Shown here: positions 45,848-56,274 of the stretch, one piece after another
How positions within the stretch are numbered: position 1 is the first letter of the stretch
Layout of the letters: every line of letters starts with the position of its first letter
Source: Rhyzopertha dominica
Lineage: Eukaryota; Arthropoda; Insecta; Coleoptera; Bostrichidae
Direction: 5' to 3'
Assembly (NCBI GenBank): GCA_025024175.1
Contig: QCXZ01000064.1
Location: 46,149,325 to 46,213,324, forward strand
Length of the DNA: 64,000 nucleotides
The notes under the pieces: model-generated
The model's database searches: none
What the model was told of the DNA's origin: nothing
Seen by the model: the letters and a program-made list of their open reading frames with translations, nothing else
Made by a program: the position numbers and the translations under genes

Positions 45848-47656
45848 ATGAACTTTGCTGTAACGCCAAGGACCATTCCAAAAGTGGAGATAATGTCATC
45901 TGTTGAATCTTGTATAAGATTGCTTCCGAAAGATCAAGCGGATAAGATTAGGATGGATGTATGCCACGCTATTAGAAATGCACGTATGCCCAAACCTAAT
46001 GTGACATCTGAGGAAATGAAGGCTCTTAAGGATTTGAATACAGATAAGTCCATTATAGTTACTAGAGCAGATAAAGGTTCAGCCACAGTAATTTTAGATA
46101 GAACAGATTACGAGAATAAAGTTAGAGAGTTGTTAGATGAGGAAACATATCAAAAATTATCCCGAGATCCTACCTCAAAAATTTCCAAAATTACTAATGA
46201 TCTTATCAAAAGTTTAAATCTTTCGAATGAGGAGAAGTCTCTTTTAACTGTTTCCGATTGCAAGGTACCTAAATTGTATGGTTTGCCCAAAATCCACAAA
46301 ACCAATGTCCCGTTAAGACCCATAGTCAATACGATTGGCAGTCCTTGTTACAGATTGGCAAAATTTTGTGCCAACTATTTAAAACCTTATGTAGGAAATA
46401 CCAGTAGTTTCATCAAAAATTCTTCACACTTTATCGATATTATAAAAGGTTTAAGTATTTCAGAAGGTGATATTTTGGTTAGTTTTGACGTGGTTTCTTT
46501 ATTTACGAAAGTACCCATTCCTGAAACGATAGATATCATCAAATCCAAGCTTAATAGCGATCCCTTAGGTGACACGATAGCCAGATTATCCGAACATTGT
46601 TTAAAATCTACTTATTTCTTATGGAACGATAATTTTCATGAACAAAAATCAGGTTGTGCAATGGGTTCACCTCCAAGTCCTGTAGTAGCCAATTTGTTTA
46701 TGGAAAATTTTGAACATGTAGCGATAAACAGTTTTCATCTTAAACCAAAATGTTGGTATAGGTACGTAGATGACACTTTTGTTATTTGGCCCCATGGTAT
46801 AGAACAGCTGGGTAGGTTTCTAAATCATTTGAACAGTCAAAATCCCGACATAAAATTTACTATGGAATTAGAAAGCAATGGTAGTTTACCTTTCTTGGAT
46901 GTCAAAATTTACAGAACAAACACTGGACAGTTAGGACACAAGGTTTACAGAAAACCAACACACACAGACAGATATTTACATGCCACATCTCACCACCCTC
47001 CTTCTCAAAAGAATAGTCTTATTAGGACGTTATTTGTTAGAGCACAAAGGATATCAGACGAAAGTTCTGTACAAAAAGAAATATATTATCTTAAATCAGC
47101 GCTAATGAGAAATGGTTATAGTAGTAAGAATATTTGGTCAGTTTTTAATAAAAGTGCTCATCCAAATCAAGTAAATTCTCAGCCACGACAAAATAAATTG
47201 AAGTTGAGTTTGCCTTATGTACAAGGCCTTTCGGAAAAATTAAAGAGGATGCTTAGAAAACATGATATTTTAGTTGTTGATAGTACATATAATAATTTAG
47301 ATAAAATTTTAAGTTCTACTAAAGATAAAGTACATTTAGAGAGTGAAGGTGTTTACAAAATTACTTGTTCTTGCGGAAAGTGTTACATAGGTCAAACAAA
47401 AAGAAAAGTAGGTACGCGTTTGAAAGAACACATACGTGCTACTAGGTTGCAACAGATAGATAAATCTTCCGTAGCTGAACACTCATATTTGACTAGACAC
47501 ATGATTGATTTTGATAAAACAAAAATTTTACATAGAGAAAAATATTATCACAAACGTCTAATAAAAGAAGCTATAGAAATTTGTAGGAATACTAATAATT
47601 TTAATAGGGATTGTGGAAATTATGAGTTAGGTGACATTTGGAAGGCTATTTTGTAG
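45848..47656 (+). CDS. Penelope-like reverse transcriptase with GIY-YIG endonuclease (P2)
   Basis: The ATG at 45848 gives MNFAVTPRTIPKVE. The frame is already open from about 45780, so this Met is internal to the family's longer protein, whose N-terminus is in relic P4. Domains by residue: RADKGSATVILD 73-84; PKLYGLPKIHK 141-151; LRPIVNTIGSPCYRLAKF 156-173; motif A SFDVVSLF 212-219; motif B AMGSPPSP 271-278; motif C RYVDD 305-309; FLDVKIY 349-355; YRKPTHTDRYLH 367-378; then a C-terminal GVY 501-503, zinc-type CSCGKC 507-512, YIG 513-515, RLKEH 524-528. All RT catalytic Asp residues are present. No telomere-specific endonuclease-less architecture: the nuclease is retained. It lacks about 100 or more N-terminal residues, so activity is uncertain. 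Confidence 0.93.
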   Translation: MNFAVTPRTIPKVEIMSSVESCIRLLPKDQADKIRMDVCHAIRNARMPKPNVTSEEMKALKDLNTDKSIIVTRADKGSATVILDRTDYENKVRELLDEETYQKLSRDPTSKISKITNDLIKSLNLSNEEKSLLTVSDCKVPKLYGLPKIHKTNVPLRPIVNTIGSPCYRLAKFCANYLKPYVGNTSSFIKNSSHFIDIIKGLSISEGDILVSFDVVSLFTKVPIPETIDIIKSKLNSDPLGDTIARLSEHCLKSTYFLWNDNFHEQKSGCAMGSPPSPVVANLFMENFEHVAINSFHLKPKCWYRYVDDTFVIWPHGIEQLGRFLNHLNSQNPDIKFTMELESNGSLPFLDVKIYRTNTGQLGHKVYRKPTHTDRYLHATSHHPPSQKNSLIRTLFVRAQRISDESSVQKEIYYLKSALMRNGYSSKNIWSVFNKSAHPNQVNSQPRQNKLKLSLPYVQGLSEKLKRMLRKHDILVVDSTYNNLDKILSSTKDKVHLESEGVYKITCSCGKCYIGQTKRKVGTRLKEHIRATRLQQIDKSSVAEHSYLTRHMIDFDKTKILHREKYYHKRLIKEAIEICRNTNNFNRDCGNYELGDIWKAIL

Positions 47657-47841
47657 TTATCTTTTATCAAGTAGTTCGTGTATATCTAGTAGGTAGGTAG
47701 TTCCTTTTTCATCGTTAGGTTCCTTTTTTATCAGGTTGGCACGTTGTTTCTATGACGTCTCGCTTCCTTGGTGATTTGTTTATTTACTTTCAAAATTTTG
47801 TTTGAACTTGTGTCAGGCAAATTTTGAGGTTCTTCGTCTTT

Positions 47842-47871
47842 GACAAAGATTACAGGTGTAATCGAAACGTC
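47842..47871 (+). ncRNA. Hammerhead-like motif in the Penelope 3' region
   Basis: GACAAAGATTACAGGTGTAA then TCGAAACGTC can pair as GAC/GTC and GATTAC/GTAATC, with the GAAAC element of hammerhead ribozymes between. The other core box (CUGAUGA) would have to be TTGACAA here, so the ribozyme is probably inactive or degenerate. The same motif is at 37524-37553 (minus strand, copy P3, with one base change). Hammerheads in Penelope pseudo-LTRs are established knowledge; this instance is inference. Confidence 0.35.
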
Positions 47872-47949
47872 AGACTATTAATTTTTTGTCAGTGTTTTCA
47901 AGAGACAGCTATCTATCCGACAAAATATTATCTTATTATTCACTTATCT

Positions 47950-48229
47950 GTTAAGCAAGCAGTGAACTTTAAGGAAAGTTGGAAATCTTTTAATTTTGGA
48001 ATGAGTTGGATCGGTTCTGAAAAGATTACCTTAGAATTCCGTGGTGCGTTCGTAGAAATATTCGGTAAAACGTGTTTGGTCGATGATTTTCAAAGTATCC
48101 AGAAACCAGCATATACAATAAAAATAAACTCTAGTTATAAAATGTAAAACATGTCGCACATGATATGTTCTGGAAAATTTTCCAAATTAATCTAACTGCT
48201 ATGTACCGTGTGGTGTAAACAGGTTCTTC
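47950..48229. other. Unassigned short spacer
   Basis: Between the 3' TSD of P2 and the start of the next relic. No feature recognised, although it may be the eroded 5' part of that relic. Confidence 0.35.
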
Positions 48230-49870
48230 TTAGCAAAATGGAAAATACTGAAAAAATAAGAGATCCACTTCTAAACGTAGGAATAGTGGGGGCCTTTTAT
48301 GGTTGAGCAGAAAAAACAGCGCATCAGAGGAAATACTTATAAAACTAGCTCTGGCAAAAATAAACCAGCAAAAAGGCTCCTTCGTAAGGTTAAAAACGTG
48401 TACTTCTTGTAACTTTTCATATTTGATATTTTAGGTAATTTGTAAGTGTAAACTGTCTGAAAACCTGAAGTTGGACCTCTTTAGGCGGTTTTACTCTGTG
48501 GACGAGTTGACGCAAAAAACTTATCTAATGGATGTGATATGTGTCCAGCGATGTAGACATAACACGTACGCCGATCCAAATAGCAGTAGACGTCAGGCAT
48601 CTGTAGTTTTTACAGATATGCAGGTAGATATTTCTTGATATATTTGGAATTAGCAAAAGTCAAGTTGAAACTTTGGTCAAACGGAAAAAATGGAGAATAA
48701 CATTTATAGTGAAAAAAGTGGAAAGTTTTTAATACCAATACAAAATTCACATAGGAACGCCGTAAAAAGATTATTGACCAGGATAACCGTATTCCACACT
48801 GCGAAAGTCATTATTCCCTCGCAATAACTAGCAAATAATATTTAAGTCCTGATCTCAATATTCACCGACTTTTCATAGCTATTAAATCTGAAAATCGGAT
48901 CACCCAGATTACATACAAATTTTATGGCGAAGTGTTTAAACAAGAGTTCCCAATGCTTTCGTTTAGACTTCCACGTTTAGATACTTGTCGCTACTGCGAT
49001 GAGCTACAATGCAAAATAAAAACTTCAAAATGTGCGGATGTTTAGAATATCGAGAAAGGCTGAGAAAGCAATGACGGTATTAAAACAAAATGCGGCGCAT
49101 TCCCAACTTCCAGACAGTATTGAAAGTACAATCTGTATAGACTTACATCAAGTACTATTTGTACCAAAGTTGGTACATTCGTACATGCTTTATAAACGGC
49201 AGCTTTCATGCTTTAACATCTGTGTACTACATGTATGTTATAGAAGCAAAGATATAATGTGTATGTAGGATGAAAGCAATGCTGGCCGAGGAAGTAATGA
49301 GATTGTTTCATGCCTGCTTCAAATGATGAATACTTATGATTTTAAGAAGGACTTGATTGTCTGGAGCGACACTGCTTTGGACAAAATAAAAATAGAGTAA
49401 CGATATTTTTCTTTATGTATTTGTCGCCATTGGTTTATTCGACGTTATTGAACACAAATTTCTTCATAGTTATCTACCTTGTGACAAGGCTTACATTCCA
49501 AGTGAACTTAAAGACATTGTACTTTCTGCAACCCACAACAAGAAATTTCATGTTTTGGAAATGACAAAGGCGAAGTCTTCCAGTTTTAAGCACATGCAGA
49601 CAGTATCATAAATGCCAAGAATGTAATATATCGAAGGTTACTATGCTCAGGTTCGGTAAGAATGGTATGGTAGAAATAAAAAACACCCATAGCGAATTGG
49701 AAGACTGGCAGTGTGTAAAGGTTGTCAAAAAAGAAAAATCCGCTGTAGATTTAATAAAAGGTTGAACTGGTAATAAATGATAAACCCGTACACATTAAGG
49801 AAGAGAAAAAGGAAAACTTTTTGTCCATGTTACCTTTTCTGGATGAAAAATATAAGACATTTTATAACAA
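48230..49870 (+). pseudogene. Relic of an insect TE-associated multicopy gene (DUF7869-type, name uncertain)
   Basis: Blocks in order, in shifting frames with stops: GNTYKTSSGKNKPAKR; CKCKLSENLKLDLFRRFYSV then DELTQKTYLM (about 48440-48535); ESHYSLAITSK, stop, YLSPDLNIHRLFIAIK (about 48805-48885); YKFYGEVFKQEF, MLSFRLPRLDTCRYCDEL (about 48915-49010); RKAEKAMTVLKQNAA, STICIDLHQVLFVPKL, LYKRQLSCFNICV (about 49050-49225); DESNAGRGSNEIVSCLLQMM, LIVWSDTAL (about 49269-49370). The pattern C-x-x-x-C then ESHY, YLSPDL, (V)YxxxF, R-x-D-T-C-x-x-C-D, and RGxxEIxSCL is that of a large insect and cnidarian family of unknown function, probably transposon-derived. It is flanked by Penelope copies P2 and P4. 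Confidence 0.65.
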
Positions 49871-49904
49871 TTTGTGTAAAAGCTAATCTGTTATGCTATA
49901 TAAA

Positions 49905-50940
49905 TGTTTCATTATGTACTAACTAAAATATCACCTTCTGAAATACCTAAACCTTTTACAATGACAATAAAGTCTGAGGAAATTTTTGATGAAACTACTA
50001 GTTTAAATAGTTAGCACAAAATTTTGCCAATCTATAACAAGGTCTGCCAATCGTATTGACTATGGCTGTCGGAATGATTTTTGATATGTTTCCTCATCTA
50101 ACTACTCTCTAACTTTATTCTCGTAATCTGTTCTATCTAAAATTACTGTGGCTGAACCTTTATCTGCTCTAGTAACTATAATGGACTTATCTGTATTCAA
50201 ATCCTTTAGAGCCTTCATTTCCTCAGATGTCACATAAAGTTTGGGCGTACGTGCATTTCTAATGGCGTGGCATACATCTATCCTAATCTTATCCACTTAA
50301 TCTTCCGGAAGCAGTTTTATACAAGATTCCACGGATGACATTATCTCCAGTTTTGGAATTGTCCGTAGCGTCATAGCAAAATTGATCCCCTTCGCTAAAA
50401 TATTTACAAATATTTTTGCGACAGTTTTTTAACTTAGTGTTGTTGATATTGGTTTTAACCATGTTGTACGATTTGAACTTATTGTGTTTAACGTTATTGA
50501 TTTTTGAAATTTAAGTATGTTCTGTTCCTTGACCTTGATAAAGTGTTGCTTGTATACTCTTTGTAAACTTTATTATGTCTCCAATTTCTTGATAAAAAAA
50601 AGGTTGTGGGATAGAATTTGCAATGTTGTGTTTATGTCTTTACGTGTGTCGTGTATGCGTTCCCTAAATAAAGCAAATTTAGTTTGAAGCATAATTTTAT
50701 TTGATTTGTATCTGTTTGTGTGTTTTAATATTAAGAAAATTAGGTACAACTTTTTTATCTTTGCAGTGTTTCAAAAATATTAATCGGTTGACGAAGCTCG
50801 CTTTCTTCATTGAAGTCCTTTCTAGTCTTCTACATGTTCCTACCTACATATGTACTCTCCGAAGAGTCTTCGCATGCGAGGGTGAATGCTTTCAGCGTCC
50901 GCTGTTTTAAAGCGACAGCGGTCTTTCCGAGAAAATATTA
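49905..50940 (-). mobile_element. Internally deleted Penelope copy P4 with the 5' end of the family
   Basis: Read leftwards from 50940: terminus TTTCTCGGAAAGACCGCTGT..., then GGACGCTGAAAGC and CACCCTCG, then the start of the polyprotein (MKKASFVNRLIFLKHCKDKK at about 50808-50750), a decayed middle, the conserved DKIRIDVCHAIRNAR...RADKGSATVILDRTDYENK block (50296-50102), then a jump to RPIVNTIGRPCYRLAKFCAN (about 50065-49995) and SSFIKN. About 55 codons between RELLDEE and RPIVN are deleted. It supplies the N-terminal sequence missing in P2. Confidence 0.85.
50102..50296 (-). pseudogene. Penelope P4: conserved RT N-terminal block
   Basis: 64 codons: DKIRIDVCHAIRNARTPKL, then TSEEMKALKDLNTDKSIIV and TRADKGSATVILDRTDYEN. 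Nearly identical to P2 residues 32-94 (differences M/I, M/T, P/L, N/Y). Upstream the frame has a stop (the TTA just right of 50296 reads TAA on the minus strand), and downstream the deletion begins. Confidence 0.85.
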
Positions 50941-50944
50941 TCTT

Positions 50945-51500
50945 ATAAGAGTGTAAGCGTTTGCAGAGTTTGAGAACTCGTTCCACACCCGGTAAAACTA
51001 TTTAAGTTTTGTACGCGTTCTGCAAAAATATAAAATGACTGTTGATTTTGTTGATACATTCAACATCTGCATATAATAAGTCTGCGGCAAATTGAATAAT
51101 ATTGTGCACAATATGTCCACCACAACCTATTTCAAGTATTGTTGCGTTACAGAATCGTTGTCTGAAAAATACATTGTATGTACCCTTTCTTGGTAGTCCT
51201 CCGAAAGTAGGTTCGCATTATCTACACAAAAGGCAATTAATTGATTTTTTATGTTGCTTTCTTCTAAAATATCGATGATGGCAATCAACGCGGCAGTTTC
51301 GCCAGGCAAAGAAACGAAATCAAGACTTTTTATGCATATTAAATATTGTTTTGAGAAATATCGTACTAGAAACGGAATATGATTGAAAGCTTCCGGTAAT
51401 ATACAGAAATAGTGAATTAAATCCAAATCGCATTTAAGATTAGAAATACAATGCGTTGCCAAGATTTTATTAGTAATAGCCCTGCTTTAAGTTCTAACGC
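50945..51500 (-). pseudogene. hAT-type transposase relic (DUF4371-like region)
   Basis: The open part (51127-51462) reads AFNHIPFLVRYFSKQYLICI, then KSLDFVSLPGETAALI and IKNQLIAFCVDNAN. A shifted frame continues IEIGCGGHIVHNIIQFAADL, then VECINKINSHFIF. The pattern S-D-A-S-N-x-x-x-I-K-x-F-P-x-x-x-x-Y-F, S-x-P-G-E-T, V-x-F-x-x-D-N-A-N, G-x-G-C-x-A-H-I-x-H-N is a well-known insect hAT-like/BED transposase segment. The second segment ends at the P4 Penelope terminus at 50940, so P4 probably inserted into this relic. Confidence 0.7.
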
Positions 51501-52360
51501 AAGCATATTTTGGTGAAAACAGTTTTCTGACAATTCTAGTCGTACAGTGCACTGAACGGAAGCTATGGTTATGTTTAATTGTGTGATACGAAAATAGAGC
51601 TTCCGAAATTGCTAATTTAACTTTGTACTCACCAAATTAGTTTTTCCGAAAATAATCCGCCATCTGAGATGGGGACACGGCAGACAAGACCATTGATTTA
51701 TGTTTGTNGGACTTATTNTACCTTATGATGTCTCGGCGTCCTCCTGTCGCAATTGAAAACTTTCCCAAAGATTAATCATCTCTAGCTGAGCATAGGTTTG
51801 AGGAAAGCACTGCACTAAGAGGTCTACTTCTACTCCGCCAGGCGGATCCTGTTAAAACACTGCCATTTTGTCATAAAGCAAGAAAATCATCATTTTAATT
51901 TAAGGTTATGGAAGCGGTTTTTCGCTATTATCTGACACCACACATTAAAAATGATGATTCTAATTCTTATAACAAAATCGTAGCAGGATCCGCAAAAGCG
52001 CATTCCTCTTAATTACTTACCAGTGAATGTTGTTTTAATCGGACTACAAGCACGAACGCATAAGTACGCTTTAGCTATAATAGACGTACGCGATGGCGAA
52101 TGAATACTGTGTAAGGAATAAAAACAAAACTATCAAATTTGATTCAAAAAAATTATCCAGAAATCTAACTATTCTTTGTAATAAACACTTTCATTTGTTG
52201 CTGTACAAATTGCAGCATATGGTAAAGAACGAAGCAACAAACAAGTTCTTGTAAGATTAGATGTGACATATCGTTAAAATAAGTAGCTTTCTATAGGTAG
52301 GGGAGACGAAGGGGAGTTGAAACAAAAGATATAAAGAATATGAAAAAATATTAATCCGTT
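51501..52360. other. Unassigned stretch
   Basis: No recognised feature; two N bases (about 51708, 51719). Confidence 0.35.
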
Positions 52361-52545
52361 AAACAATTATGACAAACATAAAAAAATTCTCCACCAGTGC
52401 AAGCTTCATGAGCCCAAGCTTTGCATTCCAGACATTGGACCCATTTTTCTCTGGCGGCTTTGCTATTTGAATAGGGTTCAAAACAACAAATGCAAAAGCA
52501 TTTTTCTTCTTCTTCTTCACTGTCTTCTGTAGAGGGATGTATGGT
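52360..52545 (-). pseudogene. Zinc-finger tail of a pogo/Tigger-like (DDE_1) transposase
   Basis: The minus strand reads PSTEDSEEEEEKCFCICCF, EPYSNSKAAREKWVQCLECK, AWAHEACTGGEFFM. The acidic run followed by C-x-C-x-x-C, a W-(V/I)-x-C-x-x-C, and W-A-H-E-A-C-(A/T)-G is the cysteine-rich tail often found at the C-terminus of insect pogo-like transposases. The usual last C-x-x-C pair is lost (frame ends FVIIV). The catalytic domain is not found nearby. Confidence 0.6.
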
Positions 52546-53904
52546 TTAGGTTATAACTCGAAGCCGCATCACGGAGACTTTTTTGTCGCAATGTTACTTT
52601 TTTCCTGCGAGATCGTATATATATCGCGACTCACCGTACCTCATCAGTCTTTCTTTTATAATCAATCGGCATGTTGAATCAAAATAAACTAAAAATGAAC
52701 AAATAACCTTACCATATACAAAGATTAGCCATATGAAACTTAAACGAGGTGAGTTGAAACAGTCTGTTTCAAATCTCCTCGGTATGAAAAATCCGCCCAG
52801 GGCAAGGAACTTGGCACATAGAAATCTTCTTTACCAACGGCAACGCTGTGAATTGAATCTGACGTTAACGAGCTTTCGAACCATATATAACCCAAACCAA
52901 AATGCAAACGCATTTCCCAAACATAGGTATATTAAAAAGAACGTTGAATACTTACTTTATTACGAATTTCGCGGGGCAGACCGAGAACCACACAAACGCG
53001 CACCTAGATTCGCGCAAGCGTTACTTGGGACTCGTGGGAAGCGGCAAGCGGTTGAACTGCGATCTTGCCAGTTCGCTAACGGTTATAAGTCCCGCGAAAT
53101 TAGCTATGTNTCAAATCATCTCTGTTTCAAAACACCTCGGTCTCTCCCATTGTACAGCCCATTGTGTTGTTGAAATGGATTTCCTTACTTCGCTTTTGTT
53201 AAAATATTTAAGGGATTCAAAAATATAATATGTTTAATACCTTTAAGCTCATATAACCAAATCAGTTATCCTTGAAAATAAGCTCAAAGCAGAATATATT
53301 AACCTGTTTAACAGCCACTAACTTTTCACCATGCTTTTATTAAACAGACCGTAAAAGAAAATACGTCTTTTACATCAGTCTGGCGCGTTCTAATTTCCTA
53401 TTTTATAACTTGAGGGATCACACGAATACCTCTGTACATATCGATTTGGAAGAAGCCTGGTTATAATTGGTTACTATAGCTACCTTAGATTTCTCAAATT
53501 AGATAACATCAACGTTTGCATGAGTGCTGTTTATCAACATGGGTAATTTCACGGCAACTTAAACATAGCGAAATAATCAAAATAAATTGCCTATATTTGT
53601 GTTTGATTGACTCAAACGCACACTACAAAATTTATACAGAACGCGTAAAATGAATATGTTTAGTCCACTGAACCGCGGAATCGAATTTCTTTCCCGGTAG
53701 TACTCAGTTCTTATATTAGTGGTATTAGGATAAATTAAAAGAAACAATGCTTCCTTCGGCAGCTACAATCTACTCCTTTATTTGTAGTGTTACAATTAGT
53801 AAATATTAATGCTGCTTTCCCGAGACTAACACTACATAAAACCATTTTTGTCTATGTAAGCTGCCTGGTAAAAGTAATTACACTTTTCCAACATTACCAT
53901 ACCT
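52546..53904. other. Unassigned stretch
   Basis: Contains a moderately GC-rich 146-codon frame (52733-53173) without a known domain and with an N; I do not call it a gene. Confidence 0.35.
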
Positions 53905-55243
53905 GGAAGACCGGGGTCTAGGACTTTTCGCCTCCGCCGGTTCGCGGTCGCCGATTCGCAGCCGGCCGTTTCGAAGCCAGGCCTTTTCGCAGCCGGACGA
54001 TTTCGAAGCCGGCCAGTTGGCAGTCGACTGTTTTGACGCCAAACTGATAACAATATTTATGACAAAAATTTAAAAATTTGTTTTTCTGATAAAGTAAGCT
54101 GCCAAGGGACTAATTTGAGTATTATAAAAGATTTTTTTCTAAAAGAAATTTTTTTGTATCTACTTTATTATCGGGAGTGGTAAAAAACCAAAATAACCTT
54201 CATTATAATATAAAATTTGCAATCACAGGAAGATTATTGGGTGCAAATATTATTTAATATAATTCTGTATTATAAATTTTTGTATAAATTTTTTACTTGC
54301 TTTAGTGCGCTTTTCCAGTGCTTTTTTAATAATGTTAATAAATTTACAGATATCAGAAAGTACTTGATAAAAATTAATCTATTAACCTAAATTGTTCTAG
54401 TTTAACAAGTAAATGAAAAATGGCAACGAAAACGTCTGTGGCACAGAAAATCTGGATAAGGATTTAAACGAAAAGCAACTCTTCCTAATTTTATTATTAC
54501 GGAATCTTAGTCGGATTTATGGATAGGACATGCTAAAAGTACTATCCTGCAGTGATACAAAATTAGGCCGTTGTATTAGGTTTTTCCCCAAACATTAAAC
54601 TATGTCAAGGCGTGTGCCCATTAGTGAAGAAAAGGCATTAGCTCCCCAAAAAAGTTTTTTATATTGAATACAGATTACTTAATAACTAAAGTTGTGTTAT
54701 TTCTGTAAAAAAGATTCAGGTAATTTGGGTACCCTATCTCCAATAAATTGAAATTTTTAAGTATGTGACTAAGCAATCTGCACTACCAGTTACCAATAGT
54801 AACAATTGTGATGGATTCAATAGATACTTTTTGCATAAGTTTTAAGCATACAGTTTAACACATAAAGACAAGGTTCCTTCAAAGAAATGAGTGAAACTCA
54901 AAAATTTACTTCTTACTTTAATGCAAAATGCATTAGTATTTGGGCGAAAGAAAAGTATAATCTTCACTGTAGAAAAGAAGTCACATTTTGCCGTAGGGTC
55001 TATTAAATATTTTATAATTACTTTTTATTTGCCAAAATAATTATTTATATTTATATTTATAATTATTTTTTCTATTGCAGTTGCTTTAAAATCTCTGCCG
55101 TAAATATTGTTTAGTTATCAGCCTGGCGACGAAACGGTCGGCTGCGAAACAGCCTGCTTCGAAAAAGTCCGGCTGCGAATTGGCGGCTGCGAACCGGCGA
55201 CTTCGAAACGGCCGCGACGAAAGGTCCCATTCCCGGAAGACCG
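53905..55243. mobile_element. MULE-like element with long repetitive TIRs and a 9-bp TSD
   Basis: GGAAGACCG flanks both ends (53905-53913 and 55235-55243). The element (53914-55234, 1321 bases) starts GGGTCTAGGACTTTTCG and ends with the complement of GGGAATGGGACCTTTCG. Each TIR is about 145 bases and is built from short units of the form TTCGCAGCCGG or TTCGAAGCCGG. The middle 1.1 kb is AT-rich without a gene. Long TIRs and a 9-bp TSD are typical of Mutator-like elements; no transposase is present to confirm it. Confidence 0.8.
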
Positions 55244-56025
55244 TGCAAGCATAAAATTCGATATGGCAGCCGCAATTACAAATCCATATGACAGAAATTC
55301 GACAAATGCAAAAACGTCCCATCCTTTTGAAATCACCCATCAATAACAACTTAAACGTGTTCCCTTTATAGTTTGAAACGAATAGGTTTTTGTGGCTGTC
55401 TGATCGCATAACGGTATAGGTCACATAAATTGGATGTTGGAGTTGGAGAAGGAATTTGAGAGTAACTCTTCTTACTTTATCTGAGATACGAATTCAGATT
55501 GGTCCTGATAGATGTCCCAACGTGTAGACCACTAAACCAACAAAGTGCAAGCTCAGTGGTTAAAATAATATGTAAACGAATAAGTATAGTTGTTGATGCA
55601 CCATTTAGCGCTTATTGGCTTAAGCAAATTGTCGTTATCGTCGTGGTTATCGATTTAAATATGTTTATCTACAACACTGCGTTAACAATGAAGCATATTA
55701 TTAATTTGTTTCTGCTAATCAAAACTTTATCACAGAATAGGTAATAATAACAATACCTATTCTGTAGCTTTATTCTGTATTGCGTTTCGCCATATTATGT
55801 AAAGCATCAACGAACAACTGCCTGTCGAATAAAAATATGGTATTGGCTCCAGGCTCTACTAGTAAAAACCTTGGCCTAATAAGACCTATTCATACCATTT
55901 TCAAACCACCGTGCATAGCAAGTTGTTTTGAGACGAGTATTTAGTCGTCAGTATATTATTTCAAGGGCGCTTATATTAGTGAAAAATGCAGTCACTAAAT
56001 ACATTACAGTACTCTAGTAGACAGA
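55244..56025. other. Unassigned spacer
   Basis: No recognised feature. Confidence 0.35.
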
Positions 56026-56274
56026 CACTTTAGGGCATAATAGTGGTGGGAAATCTAAAAATTTATAAAGGAGATAGTAGAGGGCACCAAACTACCAAAC
56101 CTAACTTGAAATATTAGAAAATTATCAGATATCACTCACTGATGCACAAAACACGTTGCCAGATATCTAACAGTTCTGTAATCTTTAAGGTTAGGTTTTG
56201 AAGAATTGGTTCTTCCTCCTATCTCCTCCTTTATAAACACTGAAAATTATTCGCCACTATTTTACCCCAAAATG
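56026..56274. mobile_element. 249-bp MITE
   Basis: The left end CACTTTAGGGCATAATAGTG is complementary to the right end (CATTTTGGGGTAAAATAGTG on the minus strand). The inner parts TTTATAAAGGAGATAG and CTATCTCCTCCTTTATAAA also pair. No coding capacity, and no TSD seen. Confidence 0.7.

Larger units (their letters stand above)
45733..47949 (+). mobile_element. Penelope-like element copy P2 with 12-bp TSD and intact frame
   Basis: ATTCACTTATCT at 45733-45744 and 47938-47949 is a perfect target duplication, so the inserted unit is 45745-47937 (2193 bases). It starts ACGAGGGTGAATGCATTCAG plus CGTCCATAATATAATAAG, which is an inverted copy of the family's 3' end. It then enters the polyprotein mid-gene (5' truncated) and ends ...CCGACAAAATATTATCTTATT. 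An uninterrupted 602-codon RT/endonuclease frame and sharp TSD indicate a recent insertion. A hammerhead-like motif lies in the 3' region (47842-47871). Confidence 0.93.

Noticed and set aside
48038..48160. Continuation of the Penelope frame beyond P2
   Set aside because: The element ends at the 12-bp TSD (47938-47949); the downstream frame has no Penelope similarity.
52733..53173. 146-codon open frame with an N
   Set aside because: No motif, no codon-usage sign visible by eye, and an overlapping frame of similar length (52902-53228).
55086..55424. Arg/Ser-rich frames on both strands
   Set aside because: They come from the short GC-rich repeat units of the MULE-like TIR.
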